Assembly: GCA_963730315.1 (NCBI GenBank)
Contig: CAVSRD010000020.1
Location: 1-37,357, forward strand
Source of the DNA: VRUE01 sp963730315
GTDB lineage: Bacteria; Actinomycetota; Thermoleophilia; Solirubrobacterales; 70-9
Reading direction: 5' to 3'
DNA length: 37,357 nt
Positions 7,234-14,936 of this stretch are shown piece by piece (the stretch's first letter is position 1; every line of letters starts with the position of its first letter). The position numbers were made by a program, and so were the translations under genes. The notes beneath the pieces are model-generated. The model did not search any database. It was not told where the DNA came from and saw nothing but the letters and a program-made list of their open reading frames with translations.

Positions 7234-8511
7234 ATGGTGCTGACGCCGTGGGGAGATTCGAGCGAGCTGCGGGAGAGGATGCTGCGGCCGGGCCGCGGGA
7301 CGCCGCCCGAGGAGGCCGAGCGCAACCAGCGCGAACGGCTCTTCGCGGCGATGGTGGCGACGGTGGCCGAGAAGGGCTATGAGGCGACCACGGTGGCCGA
7401 CCTGGTGAAGCTCTCGGGCGTCTCGGGCAGCGCCTTCTACCGCCACTTCGCGGACAAGCAGGCGTGCTTCCTGGCGGCGATCGAGTCGCTGGTCGAGCCG
7501 GCGCTGGCGATGGTCAGCGGGCCGGAGCCCGCCGCCGATACGGCAGCCGGGCAGCGGGCCTTCGAAGCGCTGATCGAGGCGATCGCGCGGCAGGAGGCGG
7601 CGGGGAAGATGTGCTTCGTCGAGATCTACGCCGCCTGGCCGCAGGGGATGGCGATGGTCGACCGCACGATGGACGCCTTCGAGGAGCTGGTCGGGGGGCT
7701 GCTGGAGCGCACGCCCGGCCACCAGGGCACGCCCTCCTGGCTGGTGCGGGCGATCATCGGAGGGGTGCAGAAGGTGATCCACAAACGGCTCTACCGCGAC
7801 CAGGCGGAGGAGCTGCCCGGGCTGGCGCCGGAACTGTGGCAGTGGGTCTTCTCCTGCCCCCCGCCCCCCGGTCCGCTGAAGGCGCCGCGGCGGCGGGGGC
7901 GGCGGACGCCCGCCTTCGAGGAGCGCCAGGCCTTCGCCAACCCGCCGGAGCGGATCCTGCGGGCGCTGGCGGCGGTGATCGCCGAGAAGGGCTACCCGGA
8001 GACGACGGTCGCCGAGGTGGCCGAGCGGGCGAAGACCTCGCAGCGCACCTTCTATGAGCACTTCGCCAACAAGGAGGACGCGACCGTGGCCGCCCTGGAC
8101 AGCGGCTCGGCGCAGATGCTGGCGGCGGCGCTGCCGGCCTTCCGCCGGGCGACCGACTGGCAGCACGCGGTGCGGGGGACGCAGGAGGAGATGTTCACCT
8201 TCGGCGTGCAGGAGCCCGAGTACGCGCGGCTGGGCGCGGTGGAGATGTACGCGGCGGGCAAGCGGGCCCTTGAGCAGCGCGAGGTGGTGACCGAAGGCAT
8301 GGAGGGGCTGCTGGCGACCGGCTACGAGCTGAAGCCCGAGACGCTGCCGATCGCCTCCGAGGCGATCGGCGGGGCCCTCTACGCCCTCTTCTACGACCAC
8401 GTCAAGCAGAAGGGCCCCGAGCGCCTCGCGGAGATGGTGCCGCTCGCCGTCTACCTCACCCTCGCCCCCTTCCTCGGCGCCGAGGAGGCCTTCGCGGTGG
8501 CGACCGAGTAG
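7234..8511 (+). CDS. Double-TetR transcriptional regulator (two TetR HTH domains in one chain), paralogue 1
   Basis: A 425-residue protein made of two TetR-type units. The first HTH is near residues 31-80 (EKGYEATTVADLVKLSGVSG, then FYRHFADKQACFLAAI). A proline-rich linker, FSCPPPPGPLKA, follows near residue 207, and the second HTH lies near 239-290 (EKGYPETTVAEVAERAKTSQ, then FYEHFANKEDATVAAL). The chain ends in a helical ligand-type domain with LAPFLGAEEAFAVA. Ordinary TetR regulators are about 200 residues with one HTH and dimerise; here one chain could occupy a palindrome alone or bind two sites as a dimer. The N-terminus MVLTPWGDSSELRERML is shared with the paralogue at 17870, which supports this start. 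There is no clear ribosome-binding site; TATCGT 9 nt upstream could be a -10 box. Confidence 0.88.
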   Translation: MVLTPWGDSSELRERMLRPGRGTPPEEAERNQRERLFAAMVATVAEKGYEATTVADLVKLSGVSGSAFYRHFADKQACFLAAIESLVEPALAMVSGPEPAADTAAGQRAFEALIEAIARQEAAGKMCFVEIYAAWPQGMAMVDRTMDAFEELVGGLLERTPGHQGTPSWLVRAIIGGVQKVIHKRLYRDQAEELPGLAPELWQWVFSCPPPPGPLKAPRRRGRRTPAFEERQAFANPPERILRALAAVIAEKGYPETTVAEVAERAKTSQRTFYEHFANKEDATVAALDSGSAQMLAAALPAFRRATDWQHAVRGTQEEMFTFGVQEPEYARLGAVEMYAAGKRALEQREVVTEGMEGLLATGYELKPETLPIASEAIGGALYALFYDHVKQKGPERLAEMVPLAVYLTLAPFLGAEEAFAVATE

Positions 8512-8541
8512 GCGCCGTCCACTCGTATCGGCCCGTACGAC

Positions 8542-8561
8542 TTGAAACGTATACGGACCGT
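8542..8561. promoter_or_regulatory. Operator-like element (copy C), 17/20 identical to the site at 11937
   Basis: TTGAAACGTATACGGACCGT differs at three positions from the 20-mer upstream of the first secreted protein. A second shared segment follows about 20 bp further on (from 8581, GATAAGCGTACGC; the partner has GATAAGCGTGCGC near 11999). Here the element lies between two convergent 3' ends (8511 and 8605), where no start codon is near. It may be a remnant of a lost gene's promoter or a distal operator. Confidence 0.5.
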
Positions 8562-8604
8562 AATTGCCGCGGGGCGGAGCCGATAAGCGTACGCTCCCCT
8601 ACCG

Positions 8605-9063
8605 TTAGCTGCCGCCATCCCGGTCGGCCCAGCGCTTCGCCTCGGCGTAGCCGAGGTAGGGCTGAAGCGCGAATTCGACCAGCACCGGGGCAATCTCGCC
8701 GAGCCCGTCGGCACGTTCGGCCCGCACGTGGTCGGCGACGATCATCGCGATCCCCTCCACCGGGCCGGCGCTCCCGCCGGCTGGGCTCGCCGCCGCGGGG
8801 ACAACCCGCTCGAGCAGACGGATGAGGCAATCGACCGTCTGGCGGTAGGCCTCGCCGTCGGGCCGGTCGTCGCGGGCCAGCAGGACGAGCGCGCGGTCCG
8901 GATCGGCGGTGGCGAAGTCGAGCGCGGCGTAGATGCCCGCCGCCACCTTTTCAGGCCACTCCTGGTGCGCGCGGCAAGCCTCGGCGAGGGCGACGCGCAA
9001 CTCGGCGAACTCACGCCCGCTGCCGCCTCCGTCTTCTTCGTGGCTGCCGGTCTCTTGGTCCAT
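8605..9063 (-). CDS. Stand-alone TetR C-terminal (ligand-domain-like) protein without HTH
   Basis: A 152-residue, mostly helical protein. After an acidic, Gly-rich start the segment ALAEACRAHQEWPEKVAAGI followed by FATADPDRALVLLA is typical of the first helices of TetR ligand domains. The end, VEFALQPYLGYAEAKRWA, matches the end of the double-TetR proteins (LAPFLGAEEAFAVA) in pattern. No helix-turn-helix is present in the frame, and 150 bp upstream is non-coding, so this is not simply a mis-set start. It could bind a ligand or form mixed dimers with the neighbouring regulators, or be a decayed regulator. A palindromic site lies 38 bp upstream. Confidence 0.7.
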   Translation of the reverse strand: MDQETGSHEEDGGGSGREFAELRVALAEACRAHQEWPEKVAAGIYAALDFATADPDRALVLLARDDRPDGEAYRQTVDCLIRLLERVVPAAASPAGGSAGPVEGIAMIVADHVRAERADGLGEIAPVLVEFALQPYLGYAEAKRWADRDGGS

Positions 9064-9100
9064 CGCTGCGCAGGCTCCGCCGGATCGCCTCTATCAATCG

Positions 9101-9120
9101 GAACGGTAACATACCAGTTC
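9101..9120. promoter_or_regulatory. TetR-type palindrome upstream of the HTH-less TetR gene
   Basis: GAACGGTAACATACCAGTTC holds a perfect GGTA-aca-TACC core, flanked by GAAC and GTTC offset by one base. It sits 38 bp before the ATG at 9063. On the gene's sense strand the core reads GGTATGTTACC, sharing GTATGTT with the other sites of this block. Size and symmetry are usual for TetR operators. Confidence 0.55.
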
Positions 9121-9215
9121 TCTCTTAGACCGGAGGCCAGAAGGCGGAGATTTGCCCAATGCAGAGCCGTAAACGGGTGCTCGCTTCGGTTATTGCACGT
9201 ACCGCGAGCCAGCGG

Positions 9216-11882
9216 TCAGTGGCGCTTGCGCTTGCAGCCGGCCCTGACCTTCGGGCGGGCGCCACGGCGCTTGCCGTTGTGGCCGGTGAAGCGGACCCTG
9301 GCGCGGTGCACCCCATGGCAGATGTCGGTCGAGTTGACCAGTAGGCCCTTCTTGCCGCGCCGCAGGTTCAGCACGAATGCGCTGATCGGGGTGTCAGGGA
9401 CGGTCGCGAACGTGGTCCGGATGCGCCCACGGACCGAGTCGATCCGGCCCGAGAGCTCGATGTCGACCTGGCCGTGCAGGTCGGCCACCAGATCGGGCAG
9501 CATGTGGTTTGAGCTCCGCAGGTAGACGGGGCCTTCGAGCGGCCGGTCGAGCAGCGGCGAAAAGGCTTTCGCAGAGCCGTAGACCGATGCCTGCGGGCAG
9601 CTGCCGGCGCCGAACTGGGCCCGCCTGCAGACTGACCTGATGTGTCTCTGGTCCAGGAGCTCCGAACCAGGCAATGTCAGCGCCACGCGGCCGACGTTGG
9701 CGTCGCCGGGACGGGCCTTCAGCACCGCCCGCAGCTTCGGGTGGCCGCCGCGCTTGGTGCCGCCGAGCAGGCGAGGGTAGAGCTTCGGCCTGAAGCCGAG
9801 TGTCCCGCAGTCGCCGACCTGGAAGCGCGAGGCGGGGGTCGCCATCGCTCCCCTATCAGAGACGATCGTCGAGGCGACCGCCGCTTCCTGGCAGTTGGTC
9901 GGGTTGACCATGAAGCCCGGCCTGTCGACGCCGACACGGATCCGGCGGTACTCGAGCGGAACCCCCTGCAACATCTGGGGCAGCGAATCGGAGCTGACCG
10001 AGACCTGCGCGGTGAGCGGGTCGATGTGCACCGAGGCGCGCACGGCCACCATGCCGAGGTCGAAGGGTCCCGCCTGGGCGGGGACCCTGAAGACGACGCT
10101 GTAGGGGTCGCCCTTGTAGGGGCCTGCGAGGTACATCGCCGTCGGCGCTCTGCCGAGCTGGGGCACCCAGAGGGGCCGCGGACCGGCGCCGACGGCAACG
10201 CTCAGCTGTCCGATCCGACTGGCCGCCGGGCAGTTTCCTGCGGTCGCGTCCGACTCGGGGCAAAGCGGCACGCCGGCCAGCCTCGCCAACTCGCCCTTCG
10301 GTAGTAAGGCGCCGATCGCCGCGACATTCTGCTCGCCCTCGTTGCGAGCGACGTTGAAGGCAAAGGGGGCATAGGCGCCCGCCACCGGGTTGGCGGTGCC
10401 CGCCGAGAGGCTCGGGTTGAAGCCGCCGGTTGAGCAATTCTGGCTGATATTGAACGAGCCGGTCGTGCTCACGGTGCGACCGGACCAGGACGTGAGGGTG
10501 CTCGTGTAGGTGTGGCTGCCGCAGCTATTCGGGTTGTCCAGCACCCCGCGCGGGCCGCCGAAGAAGTCCAACTCGACGTCGCTGAACGGCAGCTGCGGGA
10601 CGTTCTCGAAGCTGGCGGTGACCTGGCCGGTGCTCGGGTCGAGGTCGAACTTGGCGGCGTGCTTGATGATCACCCCGTGACCTTCCGCGACCAGATAGCC
10701 GGCCAGCAGCGCGCCGAACGGGTTGGCGTTCTGCTGGGCGAGGTAGAGGGATCCCTGCAGCGGGTCTTCGAGCAGCGGCGTGATGATCTTCGCCGTGCCG
10801 ATCTTCGAGGCGTCGGGGCAGTGGGGCGGTTCGTTTGCGTGCAGGCCGAACTGCGCCTCAGAGCAGCCTTCCAGACCGGACGCCGCCGAGGTGTTGACGC
10901 TCACCCCCTGCGGCAGGCTGACCACCGCATCCTTCAGCTGCGAGGTGACCAGGGCTTCGGAATCCTGGTTGCCGTTGTGCTGGGGGACGCGCAGTGTGGC
11001 GCTCAGCGCCGTCGGCGAGGCAGCGCTGGACGGGTCCGATTGCACGCTGAGCGACGGTTCGAAGGGGAGTCTGTCGCAGGCTACGTTGCCGACCGGTTCG
11101 TCGAGGGCGTTGTGGCTGAGGAAACTCGCCTCAGTGAAGGTGGGGTCCTGCCACGAGTTGATGCGCAGCGTCGTCTGGAGCGGCCCTAGGCAGGCGGTCG
11201 GCAGGGTGAGGAAGGGCGGATGGGGGAGGGGGACCGAGCACCCGGAGCAGCCCTGCCCGCTGCGCTGGGAGTCGTGCCCCGGGTCGCCCGGCACGCCCCA
11301 GAATGTGAATGTCGATGCGGTCAGCGGCGCGGCCTGGCTGGTGTCGAGGATGTCGGTGGTGAGACCGTAGTCGGTGCCGGTGCGCACGCTCCCGTGGATG
11401 AACACCCTGGGGATTCCCGCGACGAACCCGAAGCGCGCTGGCTCGTTCGGGCCCGGAACCATGTTGTAGACCGGTTCATTTGGCGGGACGAGAAGCGCTC
11501 CGACCAGGGTGGTCACGCCAACCTGCGTATCGGCCGGACAGCCCGGCCCGCCGCTGTCCATGAACTGCAGGCGGGTGCACTGGGGGATCGCCTCGGGATT
11601 CGCGATCAAGCCCGGGGGCAGGTCGACGTGGAGGTCCTTGGCGTTCTCGACGGGAATGTTGCCGACTTTGTCCCAGTTGATATCGATGCTCGCCGTAAAG
11701 GGGTGCGAGCCCGCCTGGGTCGCCACGTCCCCGTTCTCCTGGCTGGTGAAGCCGTCGAAGTTCGTAACCGTGATCGCAGCGGACGCCGGCGCGCCGCCGA
11801 GCATGCCCAGCAGCAGGGCGCCGGCGACCGCGAGGGCGCCGAGGAAGCGCGGCAACGACACCAATGTGCGTGGATTCCTCAT
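9216..11882 (-). CDS. Large secreted Cys-containing repeat protein with basic tail, paralogue A
   Basis: An 888-residue protein of unknown function. A signal peptide (hydrophobic FLGALAVAGALLLGMLGG, cleavage after APASA near residue 35) indicates export. The mature chain has four loosely repeated units starting near residues 87, 322, 528 and 737. Each has LPxG, a Cys, a CPxxSxxG-type motif and later a GxVYL or equivalent strand, so each may hold a disulfide. The chain ends in a Lys/Arg-rich tail, KVRAGCKRKRH, with no membrane anchor or LPXTG motif. Residues 1-190 are nearly identical to the paralogue at 12231-14936. The basic tail might hold the protein to anionic wall polymers or nucleic acid; that is inference. 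A conserved 20-bp operator-like site lies 55-74 bp upstream. The start has only a weak ribosome-binding site. Confidence 0.85.
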   Translation of the reverse strand: MRNPRTLVSLPRFLGALAVAGALLLGMLGGAPASAAITVTNFDGFTSQENGDVATQAGSHPFTASIDINWDKVGNIPVENAKDLHVDLPPGLIANPEAIPQCTRLQFMDSGGPGCPADTQVGVTTLVGALLVPPNEPVYNMVPGPNEPARFGFVAGIPRVFIHGSVRTGTDYGLTTDILDTSQAAPLTASTFTFWGVPGDPGHDSQRSGQGCSGCSVPLPHPPFLTLPTACLGPLQTTLRINSWQDPTFTEASFLSHNALDEPVGNVACDRLPFEPSLSVQSDPSSAASPTALSATLRVPQHNGNQDSEALVTSQLKDAVVSLPQGVSVNTSAASGLEGCSEAQFGLHANEPPHCPDASKIGTAKIITPLLEDPLQGSLYLAQQNANPFGALLAGYLVAEGHGVIIKHAAKFDLDPSTGQVTASFENVPQLPFSDVELDFFGGPRGVLDNPNSCGSHTYTSTLTSWSGRTVSTTGSFNISQNCSTGGFNPSLSAGTANPVAGAYAPFAFNVARNEGEQNVAAIGALLPKGELARLAGVPLCPESDATAGNCPAASRIGQLSVAVGAGPRPLWVPQLGRAPTAMYLAGPYKGDPYSVVFRVPAQAGPFDLGMVAVRASVHIDPLTAQVSVSSDSLPQMLQGVPLEYRRIRVGVDRPGFMVNPTNCQEAAVASTIVSDRGAMATPASRFQVGDCGTLGFRPKLYPRLLGGTKRGGHPKLRAVLKARPGDANVGRVALTLPGSELLDQRHIRSVCRRAQFGAGSCPQASVYGSAKAFSPLLDRPLEGPVYLRSSNHMLPDLVADLHGQVDIELSGRIDSVRGRIRTTFATVPDTPISAFVLNLRRGKKGLLVNSTDICHGVHRARVRFTGHNGKRRGARPKVRAGCKRKRH
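11322..11854. repeat. Direct repeat copy 1 (5' part of secreted paralogue A)
   Basis: This stretch is close to identical to 14373-14908. In a compared segment of about 140 bases from 11331 there are only about four differences. Copy 2 has one extra codon. The rest of the two genes is much more diverged, so the 5' ends have been duplicated recently or homogenised by gene conversion. Confidence 0.85.
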
Positions 11883-12152
11883 CTAGCTCTACTCGATCCA
11901 GACCGTCCCTATTCTCGGCCCCTAACGCCCCGTCAATTGGAACATACACGGACCGTTGCCTAAACGCAAGGCGTTCCTTTGCTCTTGAGCGCGCGGCGAT
12001 AAGCGTGCGCCTGCGTACCGACGCTCCACGCTCCTCCGATCCACTCGCCCCTTCGGCCCGGCCAGACCAGCCACTGGCCGGCGTCGACCGCCATCCAACG
12101 CTGTCGGGTCCCTCAGGCTAGCGGGTGAGCCAAGGCCTCTCTGCTCGCCTGC
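11883..12152. other. Non-coding upstream region of secreted paralogue A
   Basis: No convincing gene is seen here. On the minus strand the order toward the ATG at 11882 is: the segment with GCACGCTTATC near 12000, the operator-like 20-mer at 11937-11956, then TTGACG directly after it as a possible -35 and GAATAG 16 nt later as a weak -10. The interval contains one TTGGAACATAC and a distant GTTCC that is not well paired. Confidence 0.5.
11937..11956. promoter_or_regulatory. Operator-like element (copy B) upstream of secreted paralogue A
   Basis: TTGGAACATACACGGACCGT is 17/20 identical to the element at 8542 and shares TTGGAACATAC with the element at 17709. On the gene's strand it reads through GTATGTTCCAA straight into TTGACG, so a bound protein would cover the putative -35. 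Confidence 0.55.
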
Positions 12153-12184
12153 AGACCCGGCGGCCCCTTGGGGCCGCCGGGTCT
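12153..12184 (-). terminator. Strong hairpin terminator after secreted paralogue B
   Basis: A perfect 15-bp stem (AGACCCGGCGGCCCC and its complement) with a TT tip lies 46 bp past the stop of the gene ending at 12231. The stem is extremely stable, but on the minus strand no U-run follows, as is common for GC-rich actinobacterial terminators. On the plus strand ATTTA follows. Confidence 0.7.
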
Positions 12185-12190
12185 ATTTAG

Positions 12191-12206
12191 CCGCTCAGTC
12201 GAGCGG
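12191..12206 (-). terminator. Second small hairpin just after secreted paralogue B
   Basis: CCGCTC-agtc-GAGCGG gives a perfect 6-bp stem between the stop codon at 12231 and the large hairpin. The two may act as tandem terminators or protect the 3' end of the mRNA. Confidence 0.4.
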
Positions 12207-12230
12207 CGATTGCCGCTTGGCGCCTCCGCC

Positions 12231-14936
12231 TTACTTCTTCTTCTTCTTCTTCTTGCCCTTGCAGCGGTTGTTCTTCAGCACCGGCTTCAGCGTCGTCTTG
12301 CGCCCGTTCTGGCCGCGCAGGTTGGCGTTGGAGCGGTAGGTCGCGTTGCAGATGTTGCGGCTGTTGACCAAGAGGCCCTTCTGGCCGCCCTTCATGTAGA
12401 GGATGAACTTGGTGACCGGAACGTCGGGGGGCGATTCGAAGGTGGTCCGAATGCCCTTGTTCTTGGAGTCGATCCGGCCCGCCAGGTTGAAGGCGACCGG
12501 GCCCTTCAGGGCGGCCACCAGGTCGGGCAGCTTGTGGTTTGAGCTGCGCAGGTAGACCGGGCCCTGGAACATCTGGTCAAACAGCGGGGTCCAGGCCTTC
12601 GCGTAGCCGTAGACCGAGGCCGCCGGGCAGGCGTTTGCCGCGAACTGCACCCTGGTGCAGATCGTCTTGATGTGGGCCTGGTCGAGGAACTCCGAGCGCG
12701 GCAGGGTGAGTGCCGTGCGGCCGACGTTGGCATCGCCCTTTCTGGGCTGCAGGATCGCCCGCAGCTTCGGGTGAGCGCCGCGGTTGGTCTTGCCCCAGAT
12801 CCGCGTGTAGAGCTTCGGCTTGTAGCCGAGGTTCCCGCAGCTGCCGACCTGGAAGCGCGAGGCCGGGGTGGCCGTCGCTCCCTGGGCGGAGACGATCGTC
12901 GAGGCGACCGCCTGTTCCTGGCAGTTGGTCGGGTTGAGCGTGAAGCCCGGCCGGTTGATGTCGATGTGGATCTGGCGGTAGCCGATCGGGATCCCCTGCA
13001 GGATCTGCGGCAGCGGGTCAGAGGCGACCGAGACCTGGGCGGTCTCGGGGTTGACGTTGACCGTCGAGCGCACCGCCACCGTGCCGAGGTCAAACGGCCC
13101 GGCCTGGACCGGGACCCGGAACGCGAGGCCGTAGGGAGCCCCCTTGTAGGGGCCGGTGAGGTAGGCGGCGGTCGGCGCCTTGCCGGGCTGGGGCACCCAG
13201 ACCGGGTTGGGGCCGGCACCGGCGGCGATCGCCACCGTGCCGACCTGGCTGGTGGCCGGGCAGGTGCCCGCCGCGGCGTTGGCCGCCGGGCAGAGCGGCA
13301 CGCCGGCGATCTTCGCGGCGACGCCCTTCGGCAGGGTGACGCCGATCGCCGAGATGTTCTGTTCGCCGTCGTTGCGACTCACGTCGACGCCGAACGGGGC
13401 GTAGGCTCCGGCAACCGGCTGGATGGTCCCGGCCGAGAAGCCCGGGTTGAAGCCGCCCGTCGAGCAATTCTGGTTGATCTGGAAGGAGGACGACGGGGTC
13501 GCCGGGGGCCCCGAGTCAGGCGCCGACCACGGCGTGACCTGGCTCGTAGTCTGGAAGGTGCCGCAGGTCTGCGGCGTTGCGAGCGGAGCGCGTGGGCCGC
13601 CGAAGAAATTCAGCTTGAAGTGGCTGAACGGCAGCCGCGGGGTGTCGTCGAAGGTCGCCTGAAGCTGGCCGGTGTTCGGGTCGGGGTCGATCTTACCTGG
13701 CAGCTTCACGACCACCCCGTGCTCCTTGACGACGATGTAGATCGCCAGCAGCGAGTTGAAGGGGTTGTCGTTCTGCTTCGCCAGGTAGACCGAGCCAGGC
13801 ATCGGCTCGGGGAGCAGCGGTGTGTCGATCTCCGCCGATCCCACCTTGGAGTTATCGGGGCAGTTGGCGTCGCCGGTGCTGCCCAGGTTGACCTGCGCCA
13901 AGCTGCACCCTTCGAGGCCGTTTGCGGCGGCCGGGTTGACCGAGACGCCCTCGGGCAAGTTGACGACCGTCTTCTTCAAGTGGGCGGTGGCGAGTCCCTC
14001 CGCCTCGTTGGTCTGCGGGACGCCGAGGTCGACCGCGACCCCCGTCGGAGAGTCCGTCGAGCTGCTCTCGGCCTCCAGGTCAAGCGTTGGGCTGAAGTCC
14101 AGCTGATCGCATCCGGTCGGCCCGCCGAAGTTGCCGGCCCCGTCGTGGCTGAAGAAGCTCGCCTCCGTCACGGTCGGGTCCTGCCACGAGTTGATCCGCA
14201 GCTTCGTCTCAAGCGAGTTGTTGGGACCAGGCCCGATGCACGAGGTCGGCAGGGAAAGGAAGGGAGCGTGGGGCCCCGGAACCGAACACGGTTTGGGGCA
14301 GCCCTGCCCGGTGCGGAGGGAATTGTGCCCCGGGTCGCCGGGCACGCCCCAGAAGCTCAGCGAGGACCCGGTGAGCGGCGCGGCCTGGCTGGTGTCGAGG
14401 ATGTCGGTGGTAAGACCGTAGTCGGTGCCGGTGCGCACGCTCCCGTGGATGAACACCCTGGGGATTCCCGCGACGAACCCGAAGCGCGCGGGCTCGTTCG
14501 GGCCCGGGATCATGTTGTAGACGGGCGAATTTGGCGGGACGAGAAGCGCTCCGACCAGGGTGGTCACACCAACCTGAGTCTCGGGCGGACAACCCGGCCC
14601 GCCGGCGTCCATGAACTGCTCACGGGTGCACTGGGGGATCGCCTCGGGATTCGCGATCAGGCCCGGCGGCAGGTCGACGTGGAGGTCCTTGGCGTTCTCG
14701 ACTGGAGTGTTAAAGCCTTCTTTTTCCCAGTTGATATCGGTGCTCGCCGTGAAGGGGTGCGAACCGGCCTGGGTCGCCACGTCCCCGTTCTCCTGGCTGG
14801 TGAAGCCGTCGAAGTTCGTAACCGTGATCGCAGCGGACGCCGGCGCGCCGCCGAGTGCGCCCAGCAGCAGGGCGCCGGCGACCGCGAGGGCGCCGAGGAA
14901 GCGCGGCAGGTTGCGGTGGGTCATCGGGGCCTTCAT
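12231..14936 (-). CDS. Large secreted Cys-containing repeat protein with poly-Lys tail, paralogue B
   Basis: A 901-residue exported protein, unknown function, paralogous to the 888-residue neighbour. The start MKAPMTHRNLPRFLG at 14936 is chosen over a longer frame because AGGAGAG lies about 9 nt upstream; the signal peptide then runs to APASA near residue 40. The four loose repeat units start near residues 89, 326, 536 and 744 with LPPG, LPEG, LPKG and LPRS, each followed by C...CP..S..G. The third and fourth units share long blocks with paralogue A, such as QAGPFDLG, NPTNCQE, GDANVGR and YLRSSNH. The C-terminus is RCKG followed by seven or more lysines, encoded by an AAG repeat. It lies 59 bp downstream of the FN3/propeller protein on the same strand, so the two are probably one operon ending at the hairpin at 12153-12184. 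Confidence 0.87.
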   Translation of the reverse strand: MKAPMTHRNLPRFLGALAVAGALLLGALGGAPASAAITVTNFDGFTSQENGDVATQAGSHPFTASTDINWEKEGFNTPVENAKDLHVDLPPGLIANPEAIPQCTREQFMDAGGPGCPPETQVGVTTLVGALLVPPNSPVYNMIPGPNEPARFGFVAGIPRVFIHGSVRTGTDYGLTTDILDTSQAAPLTGSSLSFWGVPGDPGHNSLRTGQGCPKPCSVPGPHAPFLSLPTSCIGPGPNNSLETKLRINSWQDPTVTEASFFSHDGAGNFGGPTGCDQLDFSPTLDLEAESSSTDSPTGVAVDLGVPQTNEAEGLATAHLKKTVVNLPEGVSVNPAAANGLEGCSLAQVNLGSTGDANCPDNSKVGSAEIDTPLLPEPMPGSVYLAKQNDNPFNSLLAIYIVVKEHGVVVKLPGKIDPDPNTGQLQATFDDTPRLPFSHFKLNFFGGPRAPLATPQTCGTFQTTSQVTPWSAPDSGPPATPSSSFQINQNCSTGGFNPGFSAGTIQPVAGAYAPFGVDVSRNDGEQNISAIGVTLPKGVAAKIAGVPLCPAANAAAGTCPATSQVGTVAIAAGAGPNPVWVPQPGKAPTAAYLTGPYKGAPYGLAFRVPVQAGPFDLGTVAVRSTVNVNPETAQVSVASDPLPQILQGIPIGYRQIHIDINRPGFTLNPTNCQEQAVASTIVSAQGATATPASRFQVGSCGNLGYKPKLYTRIWGKTNRGAHPKLRAILQPRKGDANVGRTALTLPRSEFLDQAHIKTICTRVQFAANACPAASVYGYAKAWTPLFDQMFQGPVYLRSSNHKLPDLVAALKGPVAFNLAGRIDSKNKGIRTTFESPPDVPVTKFILYMKGGQKGLLVNSRNICNATYRSNANLRGQNGRKTTLKPVLKNNRCKGKKKKKKK
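12234..12254. repeat. (CTT)7 microsatellite encoding the poly-Lys tail
   Basis: Seven CTT triplets in a row (AAG on the coding strand) just before the TAA stop. Slippage would change the number of C-terminal lysines without breaking the frame. Confidence 0.9.
14373..14908. repeat. Direct repeat copy 2 (5' part of secreted paralogue B)
   Basis: Partner of 11322-11854, about 3.05 kb away in the same orientation. It encodes the mature N-terminal region with TNFDGFTSQENGDVATQ and GTDYGLTTDILDTSQ, which are the same in both proteins. Confidence 0.85.

Noticed and set aside
4308..8400. Two very long minus-strand open frames (about 760 and 930 codons)
   Set aside because: They run opposite to the WS/DGAT, transporter, fxsA and TetR genes, whose products have clear motifs. 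Long shadow frames are expected at this GC content.
11883..12230. Possible small RNA or tRNA in the longest non-coding gap
   Set aside because: No cloverleaf or conserved RNA shape is visible; only the operator-like site and the terminator hairpins can be supported.
9216..14936. CRISPR or insertion element as cause of the repeated DNA
   Set aside because: The repeats are two long coding copies, without short spaced units, terminal inverted repeats or transposase.
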